Assembly (NCBI RefSeq): GCF_002797555.1
Contig: NZ_PGFA01000005.1
Coordinates: 124,001-188,000 of the forward strand
Origin: Hymenobacter chitinivorans DSM 11115
GTDB lineage: Bacteria; Bacteroidota; Bacteroidia; Cytophagales; Hymenobacteraceae
Direction of reading: 5' to 3'
DNA: 64,000 nt
In this document: in pieces, positions 8,743 through 16,387 of the stretch
Layout: the number at the start of each line of letters is the position of its first letter
Position numbering within the stretch: position 1 is the stretch's first letter
Translations under genes and position numbers: made by a program
Notes under the pieces: model-generated
Databases searched by the model: none
What the model was told of the DNA's origin: nothing
Seen by the model: only the letters and a program-made list of their open reading frames with translations

Positions 8743-9330
8743 ATGGCAACTTCCGAAATATTGCAAGACAAAGAAGCCGGCACGGGTACTCACCCCAAGC
8801 GGCTTCTGCTGTGGCTGATGATGATCAGCATCACCATGATTTTTGCCGCCTACACCAGCGCCTATATCGTGCGCCGGGAGGAAGGCAACTGGCTGGAGTT
8901 TGACCTGCCCGCGGGCCTGCTCTACACCACCGTCGTTATTCTGCTCAGCAGCGCTACCATGCAGTGGGCGTATTTTTCGGCCCGCAAGGACGAGGTGCGG
9001 CGGGCGCAAATCGGTCTGTTTCTGACCTTTGTCCTGGGCCTGATTTTCCTGGTAGGGCAGTACAACGTCTGGGGCGACCTGGTCGACAACAAGATCTTTT
9101 TCGGCGGCGTAGATGCTAACCCCTCCGGCTCCTTCCTGTATGTGCTGACCGGCGTGCACGGTTTTCACCTAATTACAGGCCTGATCTTTCTGCTCATCGT
9201 ACTACGTAAAAGCCTGAACTATCAGGTACATTCCCGCCAGATGCTCTCCATTGGCAATGCCACAATCTACTGGCACTTCCTCGGGGCGCTTTGGTTGTAC
9301 CTGTATTTGTTCCTACTTTTGAACCACTGA
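8743..9330 (+). CDS. Haem-copper oxidase subunit III family protein (short paralogue)
   Basis: A 195-residue protein with five hydrophobic helices and the COX3 family endings LTGVHGFHLITGLIFLL and YWHFLGALWLYLYLFLL. It is about 60 residues shorter than the second subunit III gene directly downstream (22-base gap) and clearly related to it. Bacteroidota commonly carry this tandem pair next to ctaB. Its role is either a structural subunit of the aa3 oxidase or an assembly partner; the sequence does not decide between these. Confidence 0.9.
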   Translation: MATSEILQDKEAGTGTHPKRLLLWLMMISITMIFAAYTSAYIVRREEGNWLEFDLPAGLLYTTVVILLSSATMQWAYFSARKDEVRRAQIGLFLTFVLGLIFLVGQYNVWGDLVDNKIFFGGVDANPSGSFLYVLTGVHGFHLITGLIFLLIVLRKSLNYQVHSRQMLSIGNATIYWHFLGALWLYLYLFLLLNH

Positions 9331-9352
9331 TTTCGTTTTTACTTCGCTCGTT

Positions 9353-10126
9353 ATGTCCACCACCTCCACGACGCAGACGCTTCACAACAACGCCTCCATC
9401 GAGCGGCCCCGCTCCGGGACCTGGGATGGCGGCAACGAACCTTTCAAGGCTAGCTATGGCAAGCTGATGATGTGGTTCTTCCTGCTGTCGGATGCCTTCA
9501 CGTTTGCCGCTTTCCTGACGACCTACGGGTTGATGCGCCACCGCCACCTGGCGTACACCGGTGACCACAAAGATTTTGTGTTCTCCACCGCGTACTGGCC
9601 CATCCCGGACCACGTTTTCAACTCGTTCCCTGGCCTGCACGGCATGGACCTGCCGCTGGCTTTCGTAGCGTTGATGACGATGATCCTGATCTTTAGCTCC
9701 GTGACGATGGTACTGGCCGTAGAAGCCGGCCACCGCATGGACAAGGCCGACGTGCAGAAATGGCTGTTGTGGACTTTGCTCTTCGGCGCTACGTTCATCA
9801 GCTGCCAGGCCTGGGAGTGGAGCCACTTTATCCACGGCACGGAGGAAGGCACCAAGATGCTGGACGGCACGATTTTCCACGGCGCCAACCTGCAGATGAA
9901 CCAGTACGGCCCCGTGCTCTTCGCCGACTTGTTCTTCTTTATCACCGGTTTCCACGGTACCCACGTATTCAGCGGACTGGTGCTGCTGACCTGGGCTTTC
10001 ATTGCTACTACCAATGGTACTTTCGAGAAGCGCGGCCACTACGAAATGGTCGAGAAAATCGGTCTGTACTGGCACTTCGTTGACTTGGTGTGGGTATTCG
10101 TATTTACCTTCTTCTACCTCGTTTAA
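9353..10126 (+). CDS. coxC: Cytochrome c oxidase subunit III
   Basis: A 257-residue subunit III with an N-terminal soluble segment (residues 1-35) and about five to seven helices. Conserved features include WGDxNEPF-like text near residue 25 (here WDGGNEPFKASYG), SCQAWEW near residue 152, the helix FITGFHGTHVFSGLVLL near residue 200 and YWHFVDLVWVFVF at the C-terminus. It stabilises the catalytic core and proton uptake in haem-copper oxidases. It lies between the short paralogue and subunit IV. Confidence 0.94.
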   Translation: MSTTSTTQTLHNNASIERPRSGTWDGGNEPFKASYGKLMMWFFLLSDAFTFAAFLTTYGLMRHRHLAYTGDHKDFVFSTAYWPIPDHVFNSFPGLHGMDLPLAFVALMTMILIFSSVTMVLAVEAGHRMDKADVQKWLLWTLLFGATFISCQAWEWSHFIHGTEEGTKMLDGTIFHGANLQMNQYGPVLFADLFFFITGFHGTHVFSGLVLLTWAFIATTNGTFEKRGHYEMVEKIGLYWHFVDLVWVFVFTFFYLV

Positions 10127-10174
10127 TACGAATTAGGCTCGTCTTTTTTCCTTCGCTTTTACTTCCTTACTCAT

Positions 10175-10516
10175 ATGGCTCATCACGCAACTGACCACAC
10201 CCAGCCAACCGGTGAGATTCCGCGCCCCGTCACGGGCTGGATCTGGAAAACGTTCTTCGTCCTGGTGGGTGTTACGGCCCTTGAATTTGCCGTAACCTTC
10301 ATCATGGACCCCAGCACTTTCCGGAACTCGATTCTGATTGTGTTGACCATCTTCAAGGCCTTCTTCATCGTGGCCGAATTCATGCACCTCAAGCATGAGA
10401 CCAAGGGTCTGATCTGGTCGATTCTGGTGCCCATGGCCCTGCTGATCTGGCTGATGGTCGCGCTGATTACCGAAGGTTCGGCTATTGGCGAGGCTATTTA
10501 CAACGCCTTCAAGTAA
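10175..10516 (+). CDS. Cytochrome c oxidase subunit IV (bacterial COX4 type)
   Basis: A 113-residue small membrane protein with three helices (about residues 24-42, 48-66 and 75-95) and the family-like segment IFKAFFIVAEFMHLKHE in the middle. Size and position after subunit III fit the bacterial subunit IV that helps stabilise haem-copper oxidases. The N-terminus is His-rich (MAHHATDHTQ). The SCO gene begins 5 bases downstream, so the two are likely co-translated. Confidence 0.9.
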   Translation: MAHHATDHTQPTGEIPRPVTGWIWKTFFVLVGVTALEFAVTFIMDPSTFRNSILIVLTIFKAFFIVAEFMHLKHETKGLIWSILVPMALLIWLMVALITEGSAIGEAIYNAFK

Positions 10517-10520
10517 ACGA

Positions 10521-11195
10521 ATGCGGCCCAAGCAAACCCTGGTTCTGGGCCTCATTCTGCTTTTGCCGGTACTGGCGTTTTTGTTTCTCAAAACCTTCGG
10601 TACCAACCGTTTCGCGCTGCCAACTTACCTGCCCGACCGTGTCGACTCGACGCTGGTAGGGGGGGAGTGGCAGCGCGATACTGTTTTTCATACCCTGCCC
10701 GATTTCCGGCTGCCGTCCCAATCGGGGCGCGTGGTGAGCCAGCAGGACGTGAAGGGCGGGCTGTACGTGGCCAGTTTCTTTTTTGCCACTTGCCCCGGGG
10801 CCTGCCCACGCGTGAACAGCCAATTAATGCGGGTGCAGGAAAAGTACCGGAAGGAGCCCCGCGTCAAACTCGTGTCCTTCACCGTCGACCCCGAGCACGA
10901 CTCGGTGGCGGTGCTGGCCCGCTACGCTGAGCAGTACGGCGCTATTGCCGGCAAGTGGTTCTTCCTGACCGGCAACAAAGCGGAACTGTACCGGTTAGCA
11001 ACGGAGGAGTTTCGCCTGCCCGCCCCCTCGGGGGCAGCCCCTGGCATCGTGCACAGCCAGAACCTGTACTTAGTGGACCGTAACCACCAGGTGCGGGGCA
11101 TTTACGACGGTACCAAGCCGCGGGAGGTAGAGCGCCTCATCACCGAAATCAGCGTTTTGCTGTACACCTATGACCACGACAAGTCCGGCCGCTAA
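10521..11195 (+). CDS. SCO1/SenC copper chaperone for CuA assembly
   Basis: A 224-residue thioredoxin-fold protein anchored by an N-terminal helix (residues 7-24). The copper site is C91-P-G-A-C95-P together with H178 in GIVHSQNLY. SCO proteins deliver copper to, or reduce, the CuA site of subunit II. The ATG at 10521 is preferred because it is 5 bases after the subunit IV stop; a longer frame would run back into subunit IV. The 3' end overlaps the DUF420 gene by 26 bases. Confidence 0.93.
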   Translation: MRPKQTLVLGLILLLPVLAFLFLKTFGTNRFALPTYLPDRVDSTLVGGEWQRDTVFHTLPDFRLPSQSGRVVSQQDVKGGLYVASFFFATCPGACPRVNSQLMRVQEKYRKEPRVKLVSFTVDPEHDSVAVLARYAEQYGAIAGKWFFLTGNKAELYRLATEEFRLPAPSGAAPGIVHSQNLYLVDRNHQVRGIYDGTKPREVERLITEISVLLYTYDHDKSGR

Positions 11196-11727
11196 CCCTG
11201 CGGGCAGCAATGCCCGGATTAAGGCCCTTATGATCATCCTGGGAGTGGCTATACCAGTGGTAGTAGCCATTCTGCATTTTTTCTCCAAGTCGTTTCATAT
11301 TGCCGGCGCGCAGGTGAAGTTCCTGCCGGCCGTTAACGCCGTGCTGAATTCGCTGACGGCGGTGTGCTTGCTACTAGGCTTTTACTTTATCCGGCAAAAG
11401 CAGGTGCTCCGGCACCGGGCCATGATGGGTACCGCCTTCGGGCTGGGCGCCTTGTTCCTGGTGTCGTACGTGGTGTATCATTCCCAGGTCGAGTCCACCA
11501 AATTCGGGGGGGAAGGCCTGATTCGGGGCGTTTACTACTTTATCCTGCTCAGCCACATCCTGCTGGCGGCCGTGACGGTGGGCCTGGTGCTGTTTACGCT
11601 CTACTTCGCCCTAACCGAGCAGTTTGCCAAGCACCGCCGCATTGCCCGTTGGACCTTTCCCATCTGGCTTTACGTTTCCATAACGGGCGTTATCGTGTAC
11701 TTCATGATTTCGCCGTACTACACCTGA
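11170..11727 (+). CDS. DUF420 membrane protein (CtaM/YozB family)
   Basis: A 185-residue protein with five predicted helices (about residues 15-35, 45-66, 80-98, 118-140 and 160-180). DUF420 members such as CtaM/YozB are needed for maturation of haem A-containing oxidases in Firmicutes. Placement directly after SCO, overlapping it by 26 bases, supports an assembly role here. Histidines in helices (RQKQVLRHR, VYHSQ, SHILLA) are candidate haem or metal contacts. The molecular function is not established by the sequence. Confidence 0.87.
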   Translation: MTTTSPAANPAGSNARIKALMIILGVAIPVVVAILHFFSKSFHIAGAQVKFLPAVNAVLNSLTAVCLLLGFYFIRQKQVLRHRAMMGTAFGLGALFLVSYVVYHSQVESTKFGGEGLIRGVYYFILLSHILLAAVTVGLVLFTLYFALTEQFAKHRRIARWTFPIWLYVSITGVIVYFMISPYYT

Positions 11728-11768
11728 GTTGCAGGCAACTTTTCTTCACGTAGTTGGTTTTCAAAGAG

Positions 11769-12014
11769 ATGAAAAAGATAGGAGCTGGATTATTCGCCCT
11801 GGTGCTGGCCGTGCTACTGAGCCTGGCCCCGTTGGCCTCGCAGGCGCAGTGCACCATGTGTAAAACGCAGGTGGAAGCCGCCCGCACTGAGAAAGATTCG
11901 TATGATACCTCGGGTCTAAATAAAGGTATTGTATACCTGATGACCGTGCCTTACCTACTCATTGGCACAATAGGGTACTTCTGGTACCGCAATACCCACA
12001 AGAAAAACAAGTAG
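11769..12014 (+). CDS. Small exported membrane protein with CxxC, oxidase-cluster associated
   Basis: An 81-residue protein of no family I recognise. Residues 1-26 form a signal sequence ending ASQA; the mature protein would begin near a CTMCK motif (C28, C31), then a polar stretch of about 25 residues and one membrane helix (about residues 53-72), ending in a Lys-rich tail. The ATG at 11769 gives a good signal sequence; an in-frame start 15 bases upstream is possible. It sits between DUF420 and DUF983 and overlaps the latter by one base. Position and the CxxC suggest a role in haem, copper or thiol handling for the oxidase, but that is inference. Confidence 0.75.
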   Translation: MKKIGAGLFALVLAVLLSLAPLASQAQCTMCKTQVEAARTEKDSYDTSGLNKGIVYLMTVPYLLIGTIGYFWYRNTHKKNK

Positions 12015-12391
12015 TGGCCGAATCCTCCGCGGCAGTGGCGCTGCTGGCCCTGAGGTGCCCGCGCTGTCACCGGGGGCCACTGTTCAAGTACTCGGCCCTG
12101 CACCTGACTAGGTTCGACGACATGTACGAGGCTTGTCTGGAATGCGGGCAGCACTACGAGCCGGAAGTCGGCTTTTACTGGGGCGCCATGTACGTGAGTT
12201 ATGGCTTTTCCGTCGGTATTGTCGTGGCAGTGGGTGTGCTACTGTATTACCTAGCGCACGACCCGCCCGTGTGGGTGTACGTGACGACGGTGGCCCTGAC
12301 CATACTGCTGCTGACGCCGTTGCTGTTTCGCTACGCCCGGGCCGTGATGCTGTACTTTTTCGGCGGTATCCGGTATCGGCCCCAGTCCTGA
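12014..12391 (+). CDS. DUF983 zinc-ribbon membrane protein
   Basis: A 125-residue DUF983 protein. Two CxxC pairs (C15/C18 in RCPRCHRG and C41/C44 in CLECG) form a likely zinc ribbon, followed by the family motif EPEVGFYWGAMYVSYG and two helices (about residues 58-80 and 87-108). It starts with GTG overlapping the stop of the small CxxC gene by one base, so it is the last gene of the respiratory block. Its function is unknown. A terminator follows 32 bases downstream. Confidence 0.87.
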   Translation: MAESSAAVALLALRCPRCHRGPLFKYSALHLTRFDDMYEACLECGQHYEPEVGFYWGAMYVSYGFSVGIVVAVGVLLYYLAHDPPVWVYVTTVALTILLLTPLLFRYARAVMLYFFGGIRYRPQS

Positions 12392-12422
12392 GCAAGAGCT
12401 ACGGGAAGTTCTAAGAATAGGA

Positions 12423-12449
12423 AATGCCGCCCTTTGGCGGCATTTTTGT
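12423..12449 (+). terminator. Intrinsic terminator after DUF983
   Basis: Stem ATGCCGCC / GGCGGCAT with a CTTT loop, then TTTTTGTT. It closes the oxidase assembly transcript and argues against the kinase start codon that lies inside it at 12424. Confidence 0.85.
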
Positions 12450-12478
12450 TTGGGTTTCCACCCAGATTTTTACGTTTT
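12449..12478 (+). promoter_or_regulatory. Candidate promoter for the sensor kinase
   Basis: TTTG at 12449-12452, an 18-base spacer and TACGTTTT at 12471-12478 resemble the Bacteroidota TTTG / TAnnTTTG promoter (7 of 8 in the -7 box). The expected transcript start near 12485 supports the TTG start at 12505. Confidence 0.5.
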
Positions 12479-12504
12479 GTAGCCTTTCACCTTTCGTTTC
12501 GCTG

Positions 12505-15500
12505 TTGAAGTCGTCCCGCTTTTCTCCCCTTATCGTGCTGCTGGTGGCGGCCCTCTGCTTTGTGGGGGCTTTCTTGAGCAACCACTACGGGACACGCGCT
12601 TCGGGCGTACTGCTGCACACCGACGTGGTACGCTTGCAAAACCTGGTGGAAGGTGCCGAGCAGGTGGCCCAGCGGGATGGGGCCGACGTAGCCCGGCGCC
12701 TGCAAAGCGGGGAACTCAACTTTGGCACCCTGGTGGGCCGCACTACCTACCCCTGCTTCGTTTTCCGCGGCGACAAGCTCCTGTATTGGTCGGACCACAC
12801 CACCCGGCCCGAGCCTGAAAACGTGGGACAGTCCTTCCACGAGAAGCTGGTGGAAATGAAGTTCGGCTACTACCTGGCGTTTCGACAAACCGCCGGGCCC
12901 TACGTCGTGCTGACTTATATTCCGCTGGAAAAGCGCTACGGTATCAGCAACCGGTACCTACGGGAGGGCGCGGAAAAGGCCTTGTTCCGGGGGCTTAATG
13001 TGCGGATTATGGCCAATATGCCCGGCTCCCGCCTGCCGTGGCTCCGCTCCCAGGAAGGCAAGTACCTGTGCTCGGTCGAGAGCCTGCAAACCAACCCCAT
13101 AACCGGAAAATACCTGCTGCTAGCTTTTCTGGGGTTCGGCTCGGGGCTGTATATCGTGGGCTGGCTGCTGCTGGCCCGCCGCCTGCTGGGCCAGGGCCGG
13201 GTACTGGCCGGGGCAGCCAGCATTGTGGTGCCACTAGCGGCTTACCGGGCCGTGCTGCTGTACTTGGGGTTGCCGTTTTCCATCGTCGAGCTGCCCCTGT
13301 TCGACCCGCGCCTGTACGCGGCGTCGTGGTTGTCGCCCTCGTTGGGCGACTTGCTGATTAACGCCCTGCTGCTGACGCTGACGGCGTATTACGTGCTGCT
13401 GCTGTTTCGGCGCTACGGCGTGGTGCGGCAGATGCGGCACGCCCAAAGCTTCATGGGCCGGGTTGTGAGCGGGGCGGCGGTGGTTATGGCGTTTTGGGGG
13501 CTGCTGCACATGCTGTTTCAGTTTTATGCCAACAGCTTCAACAACTCCCAGCTGGTGCTCGACATCACCCAGAATATTCAGCTGTCGAGCTTCAAGCTGC
13601 TGCTGTGTTTGGCTATTGTGCTGCACACGGGCGGCTATTTGGTTGGGTTTTATATTCTGTCCCAGCTCTTCATTGCCATTAGCCGACCCGCCACCCGACG
13701 GCTGGGCGCTTCCCTGCTGGCCTTTTCCACGCTGCTGTTTTTGCCGACCGGCATCGTGCTGGGCGAATCGACAGCTATCCTGCTGGGCCTGACGCTGCTG
13801 TTTTTCACGGTGGTGCGCATTACCGGGCTCAAGCAGATTGCCGCCATTGTGCCTTATCAGGTGTACCTGTTCATTTTCCTGATGCTGGGGATTAGCTCGG
13901 CGGTGGGCGCCCTGGCCCTCTACGAGCATTTCGACCGGCAGCTAGTGCTGACCAAGCAGAAAATTGCCGGCAACCTGCTGGTGGATAACGACCTGCAGGG
14001 CGAGTACCTGCTGGCCGAGCGCACCCGCGAAATGGCTGCCGACCCGCTGATCCGGACCATGCTAGCCAGTCCCTTTAGCAACCAGGACGTGGTGCGCCAG
14101 AAGATTGTGAAGTACTACCTGCGCGACTATTTCGACAAGTACGAGGTGCAGGTTACGCTCTTTGACCCGGCCGGCAAGCCCATTCAGGAGCCCAAATCCA
14201 AAGGGCAGCTGCCGGCCACGCGCCGCCAGCTGCTGCGCACCGCCATGGCCACCGACCAGCCCAACGTGTACCTGATTCGCAACCCCAGCTCGTTCAGCAC
14301 CCGGCGCTACGTGGCCTTCGTGGCCGTGCCGAGTCCGCGCGGGGGCAACAGCACGGTACTGCTGGAGCTGTCATTGAAGAAGCTCACGGCCTACAGCGTA
14401 GTGCCCGAGCTGCTCGTGGACCAGAAGTTTTTTCAGCCCAGTCTGGGGCCCGAGCTCAGCTACGCGGGTTACGAAAATGGCCGCCTGGTCTACAACGAAG
14501 GCGACTTCGACTACGTCAACCAGCTCCCGGCCCAGCAGCTGCTCGACCCACGCTTGTACAGCACCGGGTTGTCGGTCAACGGCTTCCACCACCTGGCCGT
14601 GCGCGGCCCGCAGAACCGCACGGCCGTCGTGACGACGGCCACGTACTCGGTGGCCGACTGGCTGGCCAACTTTTCCTTCCTGTTTTTGCTGCACACCTTT
14701 TTCTGGCTGCTCTGCATTGGGGTCTATATGCTGGCCCGGGGGCGGTATTTTGAGGCGTTCCGCACCAATTTCAGCACCAAGATTCAGCTCTTCCTCAACT
14801 TCGGGATTCTGGTGCCGCTCATTGTGGTCAGCATTGCCACGGCCAGCCAGGTGACCAACTCCTACAAGCGTGACCTGCTGCGCACCTACGAGCGGCGGGG
14901 CCGCACAGTACAGGAAAATCTGCTCAAAAACCGCGGCGTGCTGGCCGATACCGCCAGCCGAACGGCCCTCGTGGACCTGGCCGAAAACGTGTCGAGCCTG
15001 ACCGAAACCGACCTGAACCTCTACGATGCCCAGGGCGTGCTGCTGGTGAGCAGCCAGCCCCTGATTTTCGAGTCGGGCCTGCTGAGCCCGTTGATGAACC
15101 CCCAGGCTGCCGCCGCCCTGGCCGAGCAGGCCCAGCCCCGGGTGCTGCTCACCGAGCGGGCCGGCACCTTGTCGTTCAACTCGCTGTATTTGCCCCTGCG
15201 CACGGTACTGGGCCCCGAGCGGGCCAACGTGGTGGTGGGCTACGTGGGCATTCCGTTCTTCGACTCGGAAAAAGAGCTGGACAACAAGCTTATCGAGCTG
15301 ATTTCGACCATTCTGAACATCTTCACCGTGATGTTCATCCTGTTTTTGGTCCTGACCTTCATTGCCTCGCGCATGCTGACGGCCCCGCTGAAGGTGCTCA
15401 CCGAAAAGCTGAAGCACACGACGCTGACCGGGCAAAACGAAATGCTGGCCTACGAGTCGTCGGACGAAATCGGGCTGCTGGTGCGCGAGTACAACGCCAT

Positions 15501-16236
15501 GCTGCTCAAGCTCGAGGAAAGCAAGCAGGAGCTGGCCACTCAGGAAAAAGAAGCCGCCTGGCGGGAAATGGCCCGGCAGGTGGCCCACGAAATCAAGAAC
15601 CCGCTGACGCCGATGAAGCTCAGCCTGCAATTTCTGCAGAAGGCCATTGCCGAAAAGCGGCCCAACGCCGAAGAGCTCATCGGCAAGATTTCCCAGACCC
15701 TTATAACCCAGGTCGACGTGCTCAGCGACATTGCCACCTCGTTCAGCAACTTCACCAACCTGCCCGCCATGCGCCCCGAGCGCCTCGACGTGGCCTCGAT
15801 TCTGCGCCGTTGTGTGGGCCTGCACCAGGGTGGGGCCCGGGGTGGCAGCATCGAGCTGGAACTCACGCCCGAAGCCGAGGACGGGCAGTACGTGGTGTTT
15901 GCCGACGAGAACCTGCTGGTGCGCACTTTCAACAACCTGCTGATTAATGCCCTGCAGGCCGTGCCCGAAGCCCGCAAGCCGCTGATAAAAGCCCAGCTCG
16001 AAGCCGTGGGCCCCGACCGGGTCCGGGTCTGCATCGAGGACAACGGGGCCGGAATACCGCTGGACGTGCGCGAAAAGGTGTTTGTGCCCAACTTCACGAC
16101 CAAGGAGTCTGGTTCGGGCATCGGGCTGGCCGTGGCCCGGCGCGGTATCGAAAGCGCGGGCGGCAAAATCTGGTTTGAAACCGAGGAGGGCGTAGGCACC
16201 ACCTTCTGCATCGAACTACCTCTGGCGCCGGCGTAA
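12505..16236 (+). CDS. Large NtrY-like membrane sensor histidine kinase
   Basis: About 1,243 residues from the TTG at 12505. The N-terminal half has a helix near residue 12, a periplasmic sensor stretch, a run of some ten helices (about 195-480), then a second extracytoplasmic domain (about 490-740) and another helix pair flanking a third domain (about 780-960). A HAMP region follows, then the HisKA box VAHEIKNPLTPMK with His about 1028, and a HATPase_c domain with IEDNGAGIP and GSGIGLAVARR. The H-box is typical of NtrY-type kinases. The frame is open back to ATG 12424, but that codon lies in a terminator. No response regulator is adjacent, so the partner is unknown. Confidence 0.88.
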   Translation: MKSSRFSPLIVLLVAALCFVGAFLSNHYGTRASGVLLHTDVVRLQNLVEGAEQVAQRDGADVARRLQSGELNFGTLVGRTTYPCFVFRGDKLLYWSDHTTRPEPENVGQSFHEKLVEMKFGYYLAFRQTAGPYVVLTYIPLEKRYGISNRYLREGAEKALFRGLNVRIMANMPGSRLPWLRSQEGKYLCSVESLQTNPITGKYLLLAFLGFGSGLYIVGWLLLARRLLGQGRVLAGAASIVVPLAAYRAVLLYLGLPFSIVELPLFDPRLYAASWLSPSLGDLLINALLLTLTAYYVLLLFRRYGVVRQMRHAQSFMGRVVSGAAVVMAFWGLLHMLFQFYANSFNNSQLVLDITQNIQLSSFKLLLCLAIVLHTGGYLVGFYILSQLFIAISRPATRRLGASLLAFSTLLFLPTGIVLGESTAILLGLTLLFFTVVRITGLKQIAAIVPYQVYLFIFLMLGISSAVGALALYEHFDRQLVLTKQKIAGNLLVDNDLQGEYLLAERTREMAADPLIRTMLASPFSNQDVVRQKIVKYYLRDYFDKYEVQVTLFDPAGKPIQEPKSKGQLPATRRQLLRTAMATDQPNVYLIRNPSSFSTRRYVAFVAVPSPRGGNSTVLLELSLKKLTAYSVVPELLVDQKFFQPSLGPELSYAGYENGRLVYNEGDFDYVNQLPAQQLLDPRLYSTGLSVNGFHHLAVRGPQNRTAVVTTATYSVADWLANFSFLFLLHTFFWLLCIGVYMLARGRYFEAFRTNFSTKIQLFLNFGILVPLIVVSIATASQVTNSYKRDLLRTYERRGRTVQENLLKNRGVLADTASRTALVDLAENVSSLTETDLNLYDAQGVLLVSSQPLIFESGLLSPLMNPQAAAALAEQAQPRVLLTERAGTLSFNSLYLPLRTVLGPERANVVVGYVGIPFFDSEKELDNKLIELISTILNIFTVMFILFLVLTFIASRMLTAPLKVLTEKLKHTTLTGQNEMLAYESSDEIGLLVREYNAMLLKLEESKQELATQEKEAAWREMARQVAHEIKNPLTPMKLSLQFLQKAIAEKRPNAEELIGKISQTLITQVDVLSDIATSFSNFTNLPAMRPERLDVASILRRCVGLHQGGARGGSIELELTPEAEDGQYVVFADENLLVRTFNNLLINALQAVPEARKPLIKAQLEAVGPDRVRVCIEDNGAGIPLDVREKVFVPNFTTKESGSGIGLAVARRGIESAGGKIWFETEEGVGTTFCIELPLAPA

Positions 16237-16240
16237 GCTG

Positions 16241-16301
16241 GTTGTTCGTTGTCAGTTGTTAGGGTTCTGTTTGCCAAGACCAACAACTGACAACGAACAA
16301 C
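16241..16301. repeat. Perfect 20-bp inverted repeat after the kinase gene
   Basis: Arms 16241-16260 (GTTGTTCGTTGTCAGTTGTT) and 16282-16301 are exact reverse complements with a 21-base loop. It starts 5 bases after the kinase stop. The words GTTGT and GTCAGTTGTTAG recur in the palindrome at 49527-49610. No T-run follows. Confidence 0.85.
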
Positions 16302-16315
16302 TAAAAACTAAATCC

Positions 16316-16387
16316 ATGGCTTTTAGCGTTGTCCAGCCACCTGCCCGCTTGCCGAAGATGAACTCCCCCGTTGCCAGTACCGAATGA
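16316..16387 (+). CDS. Possible 23-residue leader ORF
   Basis: ATG at 16316 opens a 23-codon frame whose TGA overlaps the ATG of the large barrel gene (ATGA at 16384-16387). The overlap is the usual arrangement for translational coupling, but there is no conserved motif in the peptide and chance is quite possible. Confidence 0.25.
   Translation: MAFSVVQPPARLPKMNSPVASTE

Noticed and set aside
12424..12504. Upstream start of the sensor kinase at 12424
   Set aside because: The ATG sits in a strong terminator hairpin, and a promoter-like element lies between it and the TTG at 12505.
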